Part shown: positions 56,155 through 64,000 of the stretch, in pieces
Position numbering within the stretch: position 1 is the stretch's first letter
Layout: every line of letters starts with the position of its first letter
NCBI RefSeq assembly: GCF_012972675.1
Contig: NZ_JABCRE010000002.1
Location: 1,167,001 to 1,231,000, forward strand
Source: Pontixanthobacter rizhaonensis
Lineage (GTDB): Bacteria > Pseudomonadota > Alphaproteobacteria > Sphingomonadales > Sphingomonadaceae
Length of the DNA: 64,000 nucleotides
Direction: 5' to 3'
Notes under the pieces: model-generated
Databases searched by the model: none
The model's input: only the letters and a program-made list of their open reading frames with translations
Told to the model about the DNA's origin: nothing
Made by a program: the position numbers and the translations under genes

Positions 56155-56511
56155 ATGGAAGCGGTAATTCAAATGAAAGTGGCACTAACCGAATGGTCGG
56201 GCCTCGCACGCGACGCGATGCACATCTATGTCGCCTTGATTATCTTTATGCTCGCTTGTTTGCGCTGGCGGGCGTGGCAATGGAAACCGTGGTTTTTGGT
56301 TTTGCTGGCTGCACTTATCGGTGAAGCGATTGATATCAGGGAATCGCTCAGGCTCGATAATAGAGCGTATTTGGCCGGAAACTGGCATGACCTTTGGAAC
56401 ACCATGCTGCTGCCGACCGTTTTGATGCTCACAGCACGTTACACCACCATTCTTGCCCCGCGCAGCTGCAATCAGTCTGATAAGGAGAGCTGCTCAGGCG
56501 ACGAGCCGTAA
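56155..56511 (+). CDS. Small predicted membrane protein
   Basis: The 118-residue protein has two or three hydrophobic helices (about residues 20-36, 44-60 and 84-100) separated by polar loops, including a conserved-looking AIDIRESL. No family is recognised. The ATG at 56155 or the one at 56173 could be used; neither has a strong ribosome-binding site. It overlaps the 3' end of the convergent dnaE by 18 bases. Confidence 0.55.
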   Translation: MEAVIQMKVALTEWSGLARDAMHIYVALIIFMLACLRWRAWQWKPWFLVLLAALIGEAIDIRESLRLDNRAYLAGNWHDLWNTMLLPTVLMLTARYTTILAPRSCNQSDKESCSGDEP

Positions 56512-59500
56512 ATGAGACGCGCCGCGCCTCGTCGTCAAAGCAACTTTGTCGACACCTTCAATCAAAGCGAGTCGTTCAGCCAATTCTCCGTCGAGAGCAA
56601 AATCCCGCCCCAGCCGCATCATCGGCTCGGTTTCAGTACCCGTTTTCAACTTTACCAATACTTCGCCGTGGCCCGCTGTTCCGGGCACCAGTTCGAGCTT
56701 GAGATCCTGTAATGCCGCTGCGTCAGTCAGCTCCAAATTGAGCACCATACGTGAGCTTCCGGTTATGTCTTCCAGTGGCCGCCCCCCTCTAATGGTAACG
56801 CGCGGCGGTTCGTCTGGGCTTGGCGAATCCAGTTCTACGTTGAGCAAAATGCACGTGCTTTCCGCTGCCCATTTTTGAAAGTCTTCTACCAGTGTTTCTT
56901 CAAAACACGCTGCGCTGAATTGCCCGGTCGCATCGGAAAAATCGGCACGGATGAAGTCTTTACCGCGCTTGGTTTTACCCTTGTTGACGCTTTCCACCAT
57001 GGCAGCCATCACGGCTTGCTGGCGGCCGCCGGGCGGCGCGCCAGATTCCATCAGACTTTGATACGTGCGCGCGCCATTGGCGGAGGCCACGGCCCAGTGC
57101 TGCTGGACCGGATGAGCGGAGAAATAGAACCCGAAATTTTCGCGCTCTTTTGCCATACGTTCCGGGCGGGGCCAGTCGTCCGCCGGCTTTAGCCGCAGAT
57201 CATCGCTGCCATCTTCTTCTCCGGCAAAAAGCCCGACCTGCCCGCTCTCACGTTCGCGAATTGCAGCATCCGCAGTTGCCAGTAGCAACTCCACATTGGC
57301 GAACAACATCCCGCGATTGGGTTCAAAACAATCAAGAGCTCCTGCGCAAATCAAGCCTTCCAATTGCCGCCTGTTCATCGAACCGGGCGGCAAGCGTTCA
57401 AACAAGTCTTTCATGCCAGTGAAAGGACCATTCGCCTCGCGTTCTTGGACAATTGCATCCATCGCTTTTTCACCAACATTGCGAATGCCCGCCAACGCAT
57501 AGCGAACGGCGTAACCATCGTCGGTTTGTTCGACCGAATATTCGGCCTCAGACGCATTCAAATCCGGCGGAGCAATTTCGATCCCGTGCCTGCGGGCATC
57601 GTCAACAAACAGCGCCAGCTTTTCCGATTGATGCATATCGAAACACATCGATGCAGCGTAAAATTCTTCGGGATAATGCGCTTTCAGCCACGCAGTTTGA
57701 TAGGCAAGCAGAGCATATGCAGCCGCGTGAGATTTGTTGAAGCCATAGCCTGCAAACTTGTCGATCAAGTCAAACAGCTCATTCGCCGCTTGTTTCTCGA
57801 TATTAGAATTGATCTTGCACCCATCGACAAAACGTTCGCGCTGGGCATCCATTTCCGCCTGGACTTTTTTACCCATTGCCCGGCGCAGAAGATCCGCATC
57901 ACCCAGTGAATAGCCCGCCAAAATCTGGGCGGCCTGCATCACTTGTTCTTGATAGACAAAAATGCCGTAAGTTTCGGCCAGAATACCTTCCAGCTTCGGG
58001 TGCGGATATTCGATGGGAACATCGCCAGCCTTACGCTTCCCGAATAGCGGAATATTGTCCATCGGACCCGGTCGATAGAGCGATACAAGGGCAATAATAT
58101 CTTCAAACTTGCTTGGCTTCACGGCCGTCAGCGTGCGGCGCATACCTTCAGATTCCAGCTGGAATACACCAACCGTATTGCCTGATTTCAGCAAGTCAAA
58201 GACCGCCGGATCATCCCAAGCAAGCGCGCCCAGATCAATGGTGATGCCGCGCTTTTCCATCAGATCGGTGGCTTTGCGCAGCACAGACAATGTTTTCAGA
58301 CCAAGGAAATCGAATTTTACCAACCCGCTCGATTCAACATGCTTCATGTCAAATTGAGTTACCGGCATGTCAGAGCGCGGATCACGGTAGAGCGGTACCA
58401 ATTGCGCCAGTGGACGGTCGCCAATGACAACGCCTGCCGCATGGGTGGAACTATTGCGAGGAAAGCCTTCCAGCTGCATGGCCAAATCGACCAGCCGCTT
58501 TACTTCATTGTCGTTCTGATATTCACGCTTGAAATCTGCCGCACCGTTCAAAGCGCGCGGCAGCGTCCACGGATCGGTCGGATGGTTGGGCACCATCTTG
58601 CACAGCCGGTCAACTTGGCCGTAACTCATTTGCAAAATACGGCCGCAATCGCGCAGCACCGCACGCGCTTTCAGCTTACCAAAAGTGATAATCTGGGCGA
58701 CATGATCATCGCCATATTTCTTTTGAACATACCGGATCACCTCACCGCGCCGCGTCTCGCAAAAATCGATGTCGAAATCGGGCATCGACACACGTTCCGG
58801 GTTGAGAAACCGTTCAAACAGCAGGCCAAGTTTTAGCGGATCAAGATCGGTAATGGTCAGCGCCCAAGCGACCACAGACCCCGCACCAGACCCCCGCCCC
58901 GGCCCGACCGGAATGCCATTGTCCTTGGCCCATTTGATAAAGTCGGCAACGATCAGGAAGTAACCGGGAAACCCCATATTGACGATAACTTCAATCTCGA
59001 AATCAAGCCGGTCAAAATAGGCTTTGCGGTCTTCATCAGACATTGGACCATACGGCTCAAGCCGGGCTTCCAGGCCTTTGCGAGCATCCTGTGCCAAAGC
59101 CTTTGCCTCGCCCTCCAGATCGCCAGCCAAACTGGGCAGGATCGGATCGCGATAGGGCGGCGCATAGGCGCAGCGCTGCGCAATGGTGAGAGTGTTCGCC
59201 AAAGCCTCTGGCAGATCACCAAACAATTCTTCCATCAGCAAATGCGACTTTACGAACGCATCACGATTGGAACGGGGCCGCTCCTCCGCCTCAACATGGG
59301 TTGAATGGGCAATGCACAGCATGGCATCGTGCGCGGAGTTCATATGCGGTTCGGCAAAATTGGCCGGGTTTGTCGCAGCCAAAGGCAAGTCGCGTGCATA
59401 GGCCACGGCGATCAAACCCTCTTCCGCGGCATCCTGCACATCAGCATTGTTGCGGGCCAGCTCAATATACAACCTATCAGGAAATAGCGTTTGCAACCGG

Positions 59501-59967
59501 TCAAGATAGGCCTCGCCATGCTCGACCTGCCCTTCCCCAAGCAAACGCGAAACAGCCCCCTCGCCGGAGCCTGTCAACGCGATCAACCCGTCGGAATAGC
59601 CTTCTAGATCGGACAGCCGGACATGGGGTTCAAACTCTAACGGGCGATCCAGATGCGCCTTGCTCACCAGATGACACAGATTTTCATACCCGCGCTCGTC
59701 CTGCGCGTAGAGCGGCAAGTAGTCGACCTGCTTACCTTCTTTGTCCCGCGCGATGCCAAGCAAGGTTCCGATGATCGGCTGAATGCCCTCATCAAAACAC
59801 GCCTTGGCAAACATCACCGCGCCATACAGCCCGTTCCGGTCGCAAATCGCGATGGCCGGGAAACCGCGTTCCTTGGCCAGCTTGGCGATCTGTTTGGGAT
59901 CAATCGCCGCTTCCAACATGGAATAGGAAGACAAAACACGCAGCGGGACAAAGGGAGCAAATGGCAT
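56494..59967 (-). CDS. dnaE: DNA polymerase III alpha subunit
   Basis: DnaE is the replicative polymerase. The 1157-residue protein has an N-terminal PHP domain (1-270), the polymerase beta-NT fold with the catalytic MPDFDIDF and a further Asp downstream, a tandem HhH region, and an OB domain near 1000-1080 (VTIRGGRPLED). The PHP domain opens LRVLSSYSMLEAA, lacking the metal-binding His residues of active PHP enzymes, so proofreading is expected from a separate epsilon subunit. The ribosome-binding site is weak. It lies downstream of lolC-lolD, a common alphaproteobacterial arrangement, with a terminator in between. Confidence 0.97.
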   Translation of the reverse strand: MPFAPFVPLRVLSSYSMLEAAIDPKQIAKLAKERGFPAIAICDRNGLYGAVMFAKACFDEGIQPIIGTLLGIARDKEGKQVDYLPLYAQDERGYENLCHLVSKAHLDRPLEFEPHVRLSDLEGYSDGLIALTGSGEGAVSRLLGEGQVEHGEAYLDRLQTLFPDRLYIELARNNADVQDAAEEGLIAVAYARDLPLAATNPANFAEPHMNSAHDAMLCIAHSTHVEAEERPRSNRDAFVKSHLLMEELFGDLPEALANTLTIAQRCAYAPPYRDPILPSLAGDLEGEAKALAQDARKGLEARLEPYGPMSDEDRKAYFDRLDFEIEVIVNMGFPGYFLIVADFIKWAKDNGIPVGPGRGSGAGSVVAWALTITDLDPLKLGLLFERFLNPERVSMPDFDIDFCETRRGEVIRYVQKKYGDDHVAQIITFGKLKARAVLRDCGRILQMSYGQVDRLCKMVPNHPTDPWTLPRALNGAADFKREYQNDNEVKRLVDLAMQLEGFPRNSSTHAAGVVIGDRPLAQLVPLYRDPRSDMPVTQFDMKHVESSGLVKFDFLGLKTLSVLRKATDLMEKRGITIDLGALAWDDPAVFDLLKSGNTVGVFQLESEGMRRTLTAVKPSKFEDIIALVSLYRPGPMDNIPLFGKRKAGDVPIEYPHPKLEGILAETYGIFVYQEQVMQAAQILAGYSLGDADLLRRAMGKKVQAEMDAQRERFVDGCKINSNIEKQAANELFDLIDKFAGYGFNKSHAAAYALLAYQTAWLKAHYPEEFYAASMCFDMHQSEKLALFVDDARRHGIEIAPPDLNASEAEYSVEQTDDGYAVRYALAGIRNVGEKAMDAIVQEREANGPFTGMKDLFERLPPGSMNRRQLEGLICAGALDCFEPNRGMLFANVELLLATADAAIRERESGQVGLFAGEEDGSDDLRLKPADDWPRPERMAKERENFGFYFSAHPVQQHWAVASANGARTYQSLMESGAPPGGRQQAVMAAMVESVNKGKTKRGKDFIRADFSDATGQFSAACFEETLVEDFQKWAAESTCILLNVELDSPSPDEPPRVTIRGGRPLEDITGSSRMVLNLELTDAAALQDLKLELVPGTAGHGEVLVKLKTGTETEPMMRLGRDFALDGELAERLALIEGVDKVALTTRRGASHLRLVA

Positions 59968-60024
59968 CGCCAGAGAGTAGGAATTTATCCGGGCTTGGGA
60001 AGCCTACACCCGTTCAAGCAGCCT

Positions 60025-60046
60025 AAAAAGCAGAGGAAAACTCTGC
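60025..60046 (-). terminator. Rho-independent terminator upstream of dnaE
   Basis: On the minus strand GCAGAG (60041-60046), a loop of five bases and CTCTGC (60030-60035) form a perfect stem, followed by TTTTT (60025-60029). It lies 11 bases after the stop of the small membrane protein gene and would separate its transcript from dnaE. Confidence 0.78.
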
Positions 60047-60056
60047 CGAGAAGAAG

Positions 60057-60404
60057 TTAGGAGGCTTCTTCTATCGCCTCTGCCTTGGCGGCGGCGATTT
60101 TCTTGCGGGTATCGCGAATGCTCGACCATGCGCCATAGACAATCAATGCACCCAGGAAGAACCACACCCAGACCGGGATATTATTGCCGACAATGGCTAG
60201 GTAAATATACGCAGAAACGAAGAAGAAACCGGCGCTCATTGTCGGAAGAACGGTCGATTTCCCTCGCTTGGCGTTCCGCACCAACCAACCGATCGACAGA
60301 ATGAAAAACGGGATCGCGCCGATATAAATCGCACCGAAAATGTACGGATTAACCCCATATTCCGCGCCGAGGGACAGAAACCATGTATTGAATGTTTCGA
60401 GCAT
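60057..60404 (-). CDS. Small predicted membrane protein
   Basis: The 115-residue protein has three clear membrane helices (about 22-41, 54-74 and 78-94) and a short Lys/Ala-rich cytoplasmic tail. The N-terminal segment FNTWFLSLGAEYGVNPYIFGAIYIGAIPFF looks conserved, but I do not know the family. A perfect AGGAGG precedes the ATG, so it is probably well translated. It lies between the glutathione peroxidase gene and a terminator. Confidence 0.72.
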   Translation of the reverse strand: MLETFNTWFLSLGAEYGVNPYIFGAIYIGAIPFFILSIGWLVRNAKRGKSTVLPTMSAGFFFVSAYIYLAIVGNNIPVWVWFFLGALIVYGAWSSIRDTRKKIAAAKAEAIEEAS

Positions 60405-60454
60405 AGTGCCCTCCTAAAATATCTGCCCTGTCATTCGTTCGTGCGCAACAATTG

Positions 60455-60934
60455 TTACAGCAACGCGGCGATATCCTTCTCGATTTTGGCAGGCGTGTCT
60501 TGCGGGGCGTAGCGGCGGATAACTTTGCCGTCGCGGCCGATCAGGAATTTGGTAAAATTCCATTTCACCGCTTTGCTACCCATCAGGCCGGGTGCCTCGC
60601 CCTTCATCCAATCGAACAACGGACTGGCATTGTCGCCATTTACGTCAATCTTTTGCATCAACGGAAACGTCAGGCCGAAATTGACTTTGCAAAACTGGTC
60701 AATCTCTTCCGCATCGCCCGGTTCCTGACCGCCAAATTGGTTGCAGGGAAAGGCGAGAACTTCAAATCCTTGATCGCCAAACTTCTGATGCAATTCCTCA
60801 AGCCCGTCATATTGCGGCGTAAACCCGCACTTGCTGGCGGTGTTGACCACCAGCAGCACTGTGCCCAGCTTTTCGGACAGGTCTAGATCGCTGCCATCCG
60901 GCTTCTTCACGGTAAATTCTGCTATCGTGGTCAT
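60455..60934 (-). CDS. Glutathione peroxidase family protein
   Basis: This thioredoxin-fold peroxidase reduces hydroperoxides. The 159-residue protein has the catalytic Cys in NTASKCGFTPQY, the FPCNQFGGQEPG segment and KWNFTKFLI, covering the Cys-Gln-Trp-Asn active-site set. It has Cys and not selenocysteine, so it may use thioredoxin as donor. The ATG at 60934 is preferred over a GTG eight codons upstream. Confidence 0.93.
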   Translation of the reverse strand: MTTIAEFTVKKPDGSDLDLSEKLGTVLLVVNTASKCGFTPQYDGLEELHQKFGDQGFEVLAFPCNQFGGQEPGDAEEIDQFCKVNFGLTFPLMQKIDVNGDNASPLFDWMKGEAPGLMGSKAVKWNFTKFLIGRDGKVIRRYAPQDTPAKIEKDIAALL

Positions 60935-60995
60935 AAATTGGTACTCTTGAAACAACACGGACGGCGTCCGGTTTTATGGCTTGGCTTGGGATAAG

Positions 60996-61670
60996 TTACC
61001 CTAGCACACCCTCATGCAACCTGACCACTCGGTCCATACGGGCAGCCAAACGTTCATTGTGGGTTGCCACCAACGCTGCGCTGCCTTGACCGCGCACAAG
61101 ACTGAGGAACTCTTCAAAGACTTTGTCAGCCGTGGCTTCGTCAAGATTGCCGGTCGGCTCGTCTGCCAGCACCAATTGCGGCTCGTTCGCCAAAGCCCGC
61201 GCAACGGCAACCCGTTGCTGTTCACCACCGGACAATTGACTTGGCCGGTGCGTCAGGCGGTGAGACAGACCCAGCGACGTCAGCAGGCTGATCGCGCGTT
61301 CGTCAGCATCGGCGCGCGCAACGCCAGACACCAGTTGCGGCAGGACCACGTTTTCCTGTGCGTTAAAGTCCGGCAGCAAGTGGTGGAATTGATAGATAAA
61401 GCCCATTTTTGACCGGCGAAGCTCCGTGCGGCCATCAGACGGCAGCTGACTGGCGTCGACACCGCCTATTGCAATAGATCCGCCAAAGCCGCCCTCAAGC
61501 AATCCGACCGCTTGCAGCATTGTCGATTTACCCGAGCCTGACGGCCCCAATAGCGCTACGATCTCGCCAGGCTGAATCTCCAGATCGACACCGCGCAGCA
61601 CGTCAATACGAACGCCGCCTTGTTCAAAAGACCGAGTCAGCCCTGCAAGTTTGACCACCGGATTATTCAT
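60996..61670 (-). CDS. lolD: Lipoprotein-releasing ABC transporter, ATP-binding protein
   Basis: LolD powers the release of outer-membrane lipoproteins from the inner membrane to LolA. The 224-residue ATPase has Walker A GPSGSGKS, the signature [15 protein letters not shown] and Walker [14 protein letters not shown], all in MacB/LolD style. Its ATG lies eight bases inside the 3' end of the permease gene, so the pair is coupled. Confidence 0.93.
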   Translation of the reverse strand: MNNPVVKLAGLTRSFEQGGVRIDVLRGVDLEIQPGEIVALLGPSGSGKSTMLQAVGLLEGGFGGSIAIGGVDASQLPSDGRTELRRSKMGFIYQFHHLLPDFNAQENVVLPQLVSGVARADADERAISLLTSLGLSHRLTHRPSQLSGGEQQRVAVARALANEPQLVLADEPTGNLDEATADKVFEEFLSLVRGQGSAALVATHNERLAARMDRVVRLHEGVLG

Positions 61671-62922
61671 AACGCAGCACCTGAACTGGATCGGTATTGG
61701 CCGCCTTAAAAGCGGGGTACAGCGTGGCTAGGAAACTCAGCCCCATTGCGAGCACGCAGATGCCAATCACTTCTGCGGGGTCAACGCGCGATGGCAAATC
61801 GGTCAGGATGCGAACATCCGGGTTCCATAGCGCCTGCCCCGTAACAATCTCGAAAAAGCGGACGATGCCTTGGCGAAAATACAGGATGATGAACCCCAGA
61901 ACCAGCCCGCTCGCGGTGCCAATTGCGCCGATCACCGTACCCGTTGTCACAAACACTTTCAGAATGTTTCGCCGGGTCGCACCCATAGTCCGCAAGATGG
62001 CGATATCTCTTGTTTTTGCCCGCACCAGCATGACAAGCGATGATAGGATGTTGAAAGCGGCCACCAGAACAATAAACGACAATGCAAAGAACATCGCGGC
62101 CCGTTCGACTTCCAAAGCTTCAAAAATGCTGGCGTTGATGGTCCGCCAATCGCTGATGATTGCAACCCCCTGCAATTTTGGCTGTAGCGGTTGCAGGATC
62201 CGGCCAACGTTCTCCGCATCGGTTGTCGTCACCTCGATCAGTCCGATCTGATCCCCGGTAAGCATCAAAGTCTGCGCGTCCTTAATCGGCATCACGACGA
62301 AAATCTGATCGAAGTCATAGACGCCTGTTTCGATCAGAGCAGACACTTGATAGCCAACCTGACGCGGCACAGTTCCAAACGGCGTTGATCGCCCGGCCGG
62401 ATTCACAATAGTAATCGTGTCCCCGATCCGGGCACCCAAATTCATCGCGAGCCTGGATCCGATGGCAACCTTCCCTGCATCGGGCTTCAGTTCCGACAGA
62501 TTGCCCTGGATCAAGTTCTCGCTCAGCTCGCCAATGTCGCTCTGGGTGTTGCCGCGCACGCTGATGCCAGCGACCCTGCCATTGAACGTCGCCATTAAAG
62601 GTTGCTCAATGAGCGGAGACGCGCTGACAACATCGGGCGTGGCTTGCACTTCTTCGAGAATATCTTCCCAATTATCCAGTCGGCCGTTGAAACCCTGAAT
62701 AATCGCGTGGCCGTTCAAATTGACGAACCGATCAAGCAGCTCGCCGCGAAATCCGTTCATCACGCTCATCACAACAATCAGCAAAGCGACGCTGAGCATG
62801 ACCACGCCGATACTTATCCCGGCGACAAGAGCGATAAAGCCCTCCCCCTTGCCGGGCATCATATAGCGCCGGGTAACAGTCCATTCGAAAGGTGTTAAAA
62901 GCACGGGAGTTTTGGTTTCCAA
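61663..62922 (-). CDS. Lipoprotein-releasing ABC transporter permease (LolC/E family)
   Basis: The 419-residue permease has the four-helix MacB/LolE layout: one helix near residues 28-52, a large periplasmic domain (about 55-275), then three helices to the C-terminus. The opening [21 protein letters not shown] is characteristic. Only one permease gene is present beside lolD, so it probably forms a homodimer and replaces LolC plus LolE; hence no symbol is given. The apparent start is TTG at 62922 and remains uncertain; a GTG six codons later is another option. Confidence 0.9.
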   Translation of the reverse strand: METKTPVLLTPFEWTVTRRYMMPGKGEGFIALVAGISIGVVMLSVALLIVVMSVMNGFRGELLDRFVNLNGHAIIQGFNGRLDNWEDILEEVQATPDVVSASPLIEQPLMATFNGRVAGISVRGNTQSDIGELSENLIQGNLSELKPDAGKVAIGSRLAMNLGARIGDTITIVNPAGRSTPFGTVPRQVGYQVSALIETGVYDFDQIFVVMPIKDAQTLMLTGDQIGLIEVTTTDAENVGRILQPLQPKLQGVAIISDWRTINASIFEALEVERAAMFFALSFIVLVAAFNILSSLVMLVRAKTRDIAILRTMGATRRNILKVFVTTGTVIGAIGTASGLVLGFIILYFRQGIVRFFEIVTGQALWNPDVRILTDLPSRVDPAEVIGICVLAMGLSFLATLYPAFKAANTDPVQVLRYE

Positions 62923-63129
62923 TTGCTAAGCCGAGTTCAGTTGCACAGCGTTTAGGGGGGCTTTCCTTTCGCTGCAATGAAATCCAACCAGAAGCCGGTA
63001 GAACTACAGGCAGCTTAATTCCCAAACTCCGTGCATTTCGCCGTTTCTGGCCTTGTAATTAAACTGCAACACCGCCATTGAGCCTCGCGTAGCTGACATC
63101 CCACGCAAACACTCCGGGCGGGCCAATTT

Positions 63130-64000
63130 ATGAACCTTTCTCATCCGTTTTACGATGATAATGGAGACAAGCTTCGCGAAGAGTGCGGCGTATTTGGCGC
63201 GATTGGCGCAGATGAAGCTTCTACAGTCACCGCATTGGGGCTGCACGCATTACAACATCGCGGGCAAGAAGCCGCTGGCATCACCAGCTATGACGGCGAC
63301 ATGTTCTACTCACGCCGCGGCAACGGGCACGTGGCGGAAAACTTTTCTACCGCAGAAGCACTGGCTGAATTGCCCGGACATATGGCAGCTGGCCACGTCC
63401 GGTATTCCACCACTGGCGGCGCGGGCCTTAGAAACGTGCAGCCTCTCTATGCCGATTTGGCCAGCGGCGGCTTTGCCGTCGCCCATAATGGCAACATCTC
63501 GAATGCCCAGAAGCTGCGTGATGAATTGGTCGGACGCGGAGCAATTTTTCAATCGACTTCGGACACAGAGGTCATCATCCATCTTGTGGCCACCAGCCGT
63601 TATCCAACGATGGTCGACCGCCTGGTGGATGCCTTACGCATGGTCGAAGGGGCATATTCCCTGATTGTCATGACGCCGGAGGGGATGATCGCCTGCCGTG
63701 ACCCGCTGGGCATTCGCCCTCTGGTAATGGGTAAAATCGGCGAAGCGACCGTATTCGCTAGCGAAAGCGTGGCTTTTGATGTGATCGGGGCCGAATTCGT
63801 CCGCCAAGTGGAACCCGGTGAACTGATCAAAGTCGGCTTTGACGGGCAGATCGAAACACTCCGTCCATTCGGCAACCATAAAGCACGGCCTTGCATCTTT
63901 GAGCATGTCTATTTCAGTCGGCCAGATTCCATCTTTGATGGCCGCTCCGTTTACGCCGCCCGTAAAGCGATTGGCGAACAGCTCGCCATCGAAAATCCGT
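63130..64000 (+). CDS. purF: Amidophosphoribosyltransferase, 3' end outside the window
   Basis: PurF makes 5-phosphoribosylamine from PRPP and glutamine, the first step of purine synthesis. The frame is open from the ATG at 63130 to the window edge, giving 290 codons. A propeptide of 18 residues precedes the nucleophile Cys19 (EECGVFGAIG), then come the glutaminase-domain motifs LQHRGQEAAGI, GHVRYSTTGG and AHNGNISNA. The last visible segment CRDPLGIRPLV / ASESVAFD is also typical. The phosphoribosyltransferase half lies beyond the edge. The ribosome-binding site is weak (GGGCGGG). Confidence 0.95.
   Translation, partial: MNLSHPFYDDNGDKLREECGVFGAIGADEASTVTALGLHALQHRGQEAAGITSYDGDMFYSRRGNGHVAENFSTAEALAELPGHMAAGHVRYSTTGGAGLRNVQPLYADLASGGFAVAHNGNISNAQKLRDELVGRGAIFQSTSDTEVIIHLVATSRYPTMVDRLVDALRMVEGAYSLIVMTPEGMIACRDPLGIRPLVMGKIGEATVFASESVAFDVIGAEFVRQVEPGELIKVGFDGQIETLRPFGNHKARPCIFEHVYFSRPDSIFDGRSVYAARKAIGEQLAIENP

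Overview
The window reads as chromosomal DNA of an alphaproteobacterium of the order Sphingomonadales, most likely family Erythrobacteraceae. This is inferred from the prfB / PBP1A / amidase / rne block, an RNase E whose S1 domain carries a long charged insertion, the lol genes next to dnaE, and an exosortase A (XrtA) exopolysaccharide locus of sphingomonad type. No rRNA, tRNA, CRISPR array, insertion sequence or prophage was seen. Coding density is very high and many neighbours overlap by 1-14 bases.

Layout. 0.2-2.8 kb: fabA-fabB-fabI, the anaerobic-type unsaturated fatty acid operon. 2.9-5.7 kb: an unusual trio of a predicted outer-membrane beta-barrel, a secreted caspase-like protease and a methyltransferase with a lipoprotein signal. 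5.8-13.7 kb: prfB, PBP1A and an N-acetylmuramoyl-L-alanine amidase on the minus strand, then rne on the plus strand behind a ~475-base non-coding leader. 13.8-20.6 kb: a methyltransferase, a haloalkane dehalogenase, and a surface-polymer group (nucleotidyltransferase, flippase, two tandem TagF-like polymer transferases, an SDR). 20.7-23.1 kb: sdhB, a hotdog thioesterase and zapE.

23.1-43 kb is the core of interest. On the minus strand a run of XrtA-associated genes encodes a Wza-like exporter, chain-length protein, tyrosine autokinase, beta-barrel, ATPase, deacetylase, FemAB-like protein, glycosyltransferase, exosortase fused to EpsI, and amidotransferase. Directly downstream is a crotonase-fold protein that closely resembles RpfF, the synthase of diffusible signal factor (DSF). 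To the right are a PLP decarboxylase and an acyl-CoA ligase (minus strand), facing a GNAT/FemAB-like protein, an acyl carrier protein and two alpha/beta hydrolases (plus strand). Together these look like a small carrier-protein-based biosynthetic pathway tied to the exosortase system. No protein with a PEP-CTERM sorting tail was found in the window.

43-64 kb is mainly housekeeping: a 23S rRNA methyltransferase-type enzyme, ilvD, N-formylglutamate amidohydrolase, ispE, ETF-ubiquinone oxidoreductase, a lytic transglycosylase, moaB, an acyl-CoA ligase, dnaE, glutathione peroxidase, lolD/lolC and the 5' part of purF, interspersed with small unknown membrane proteins and lipoproteins.

All functions were assigned by reading motifs and remembered family sequences; no database search was run.
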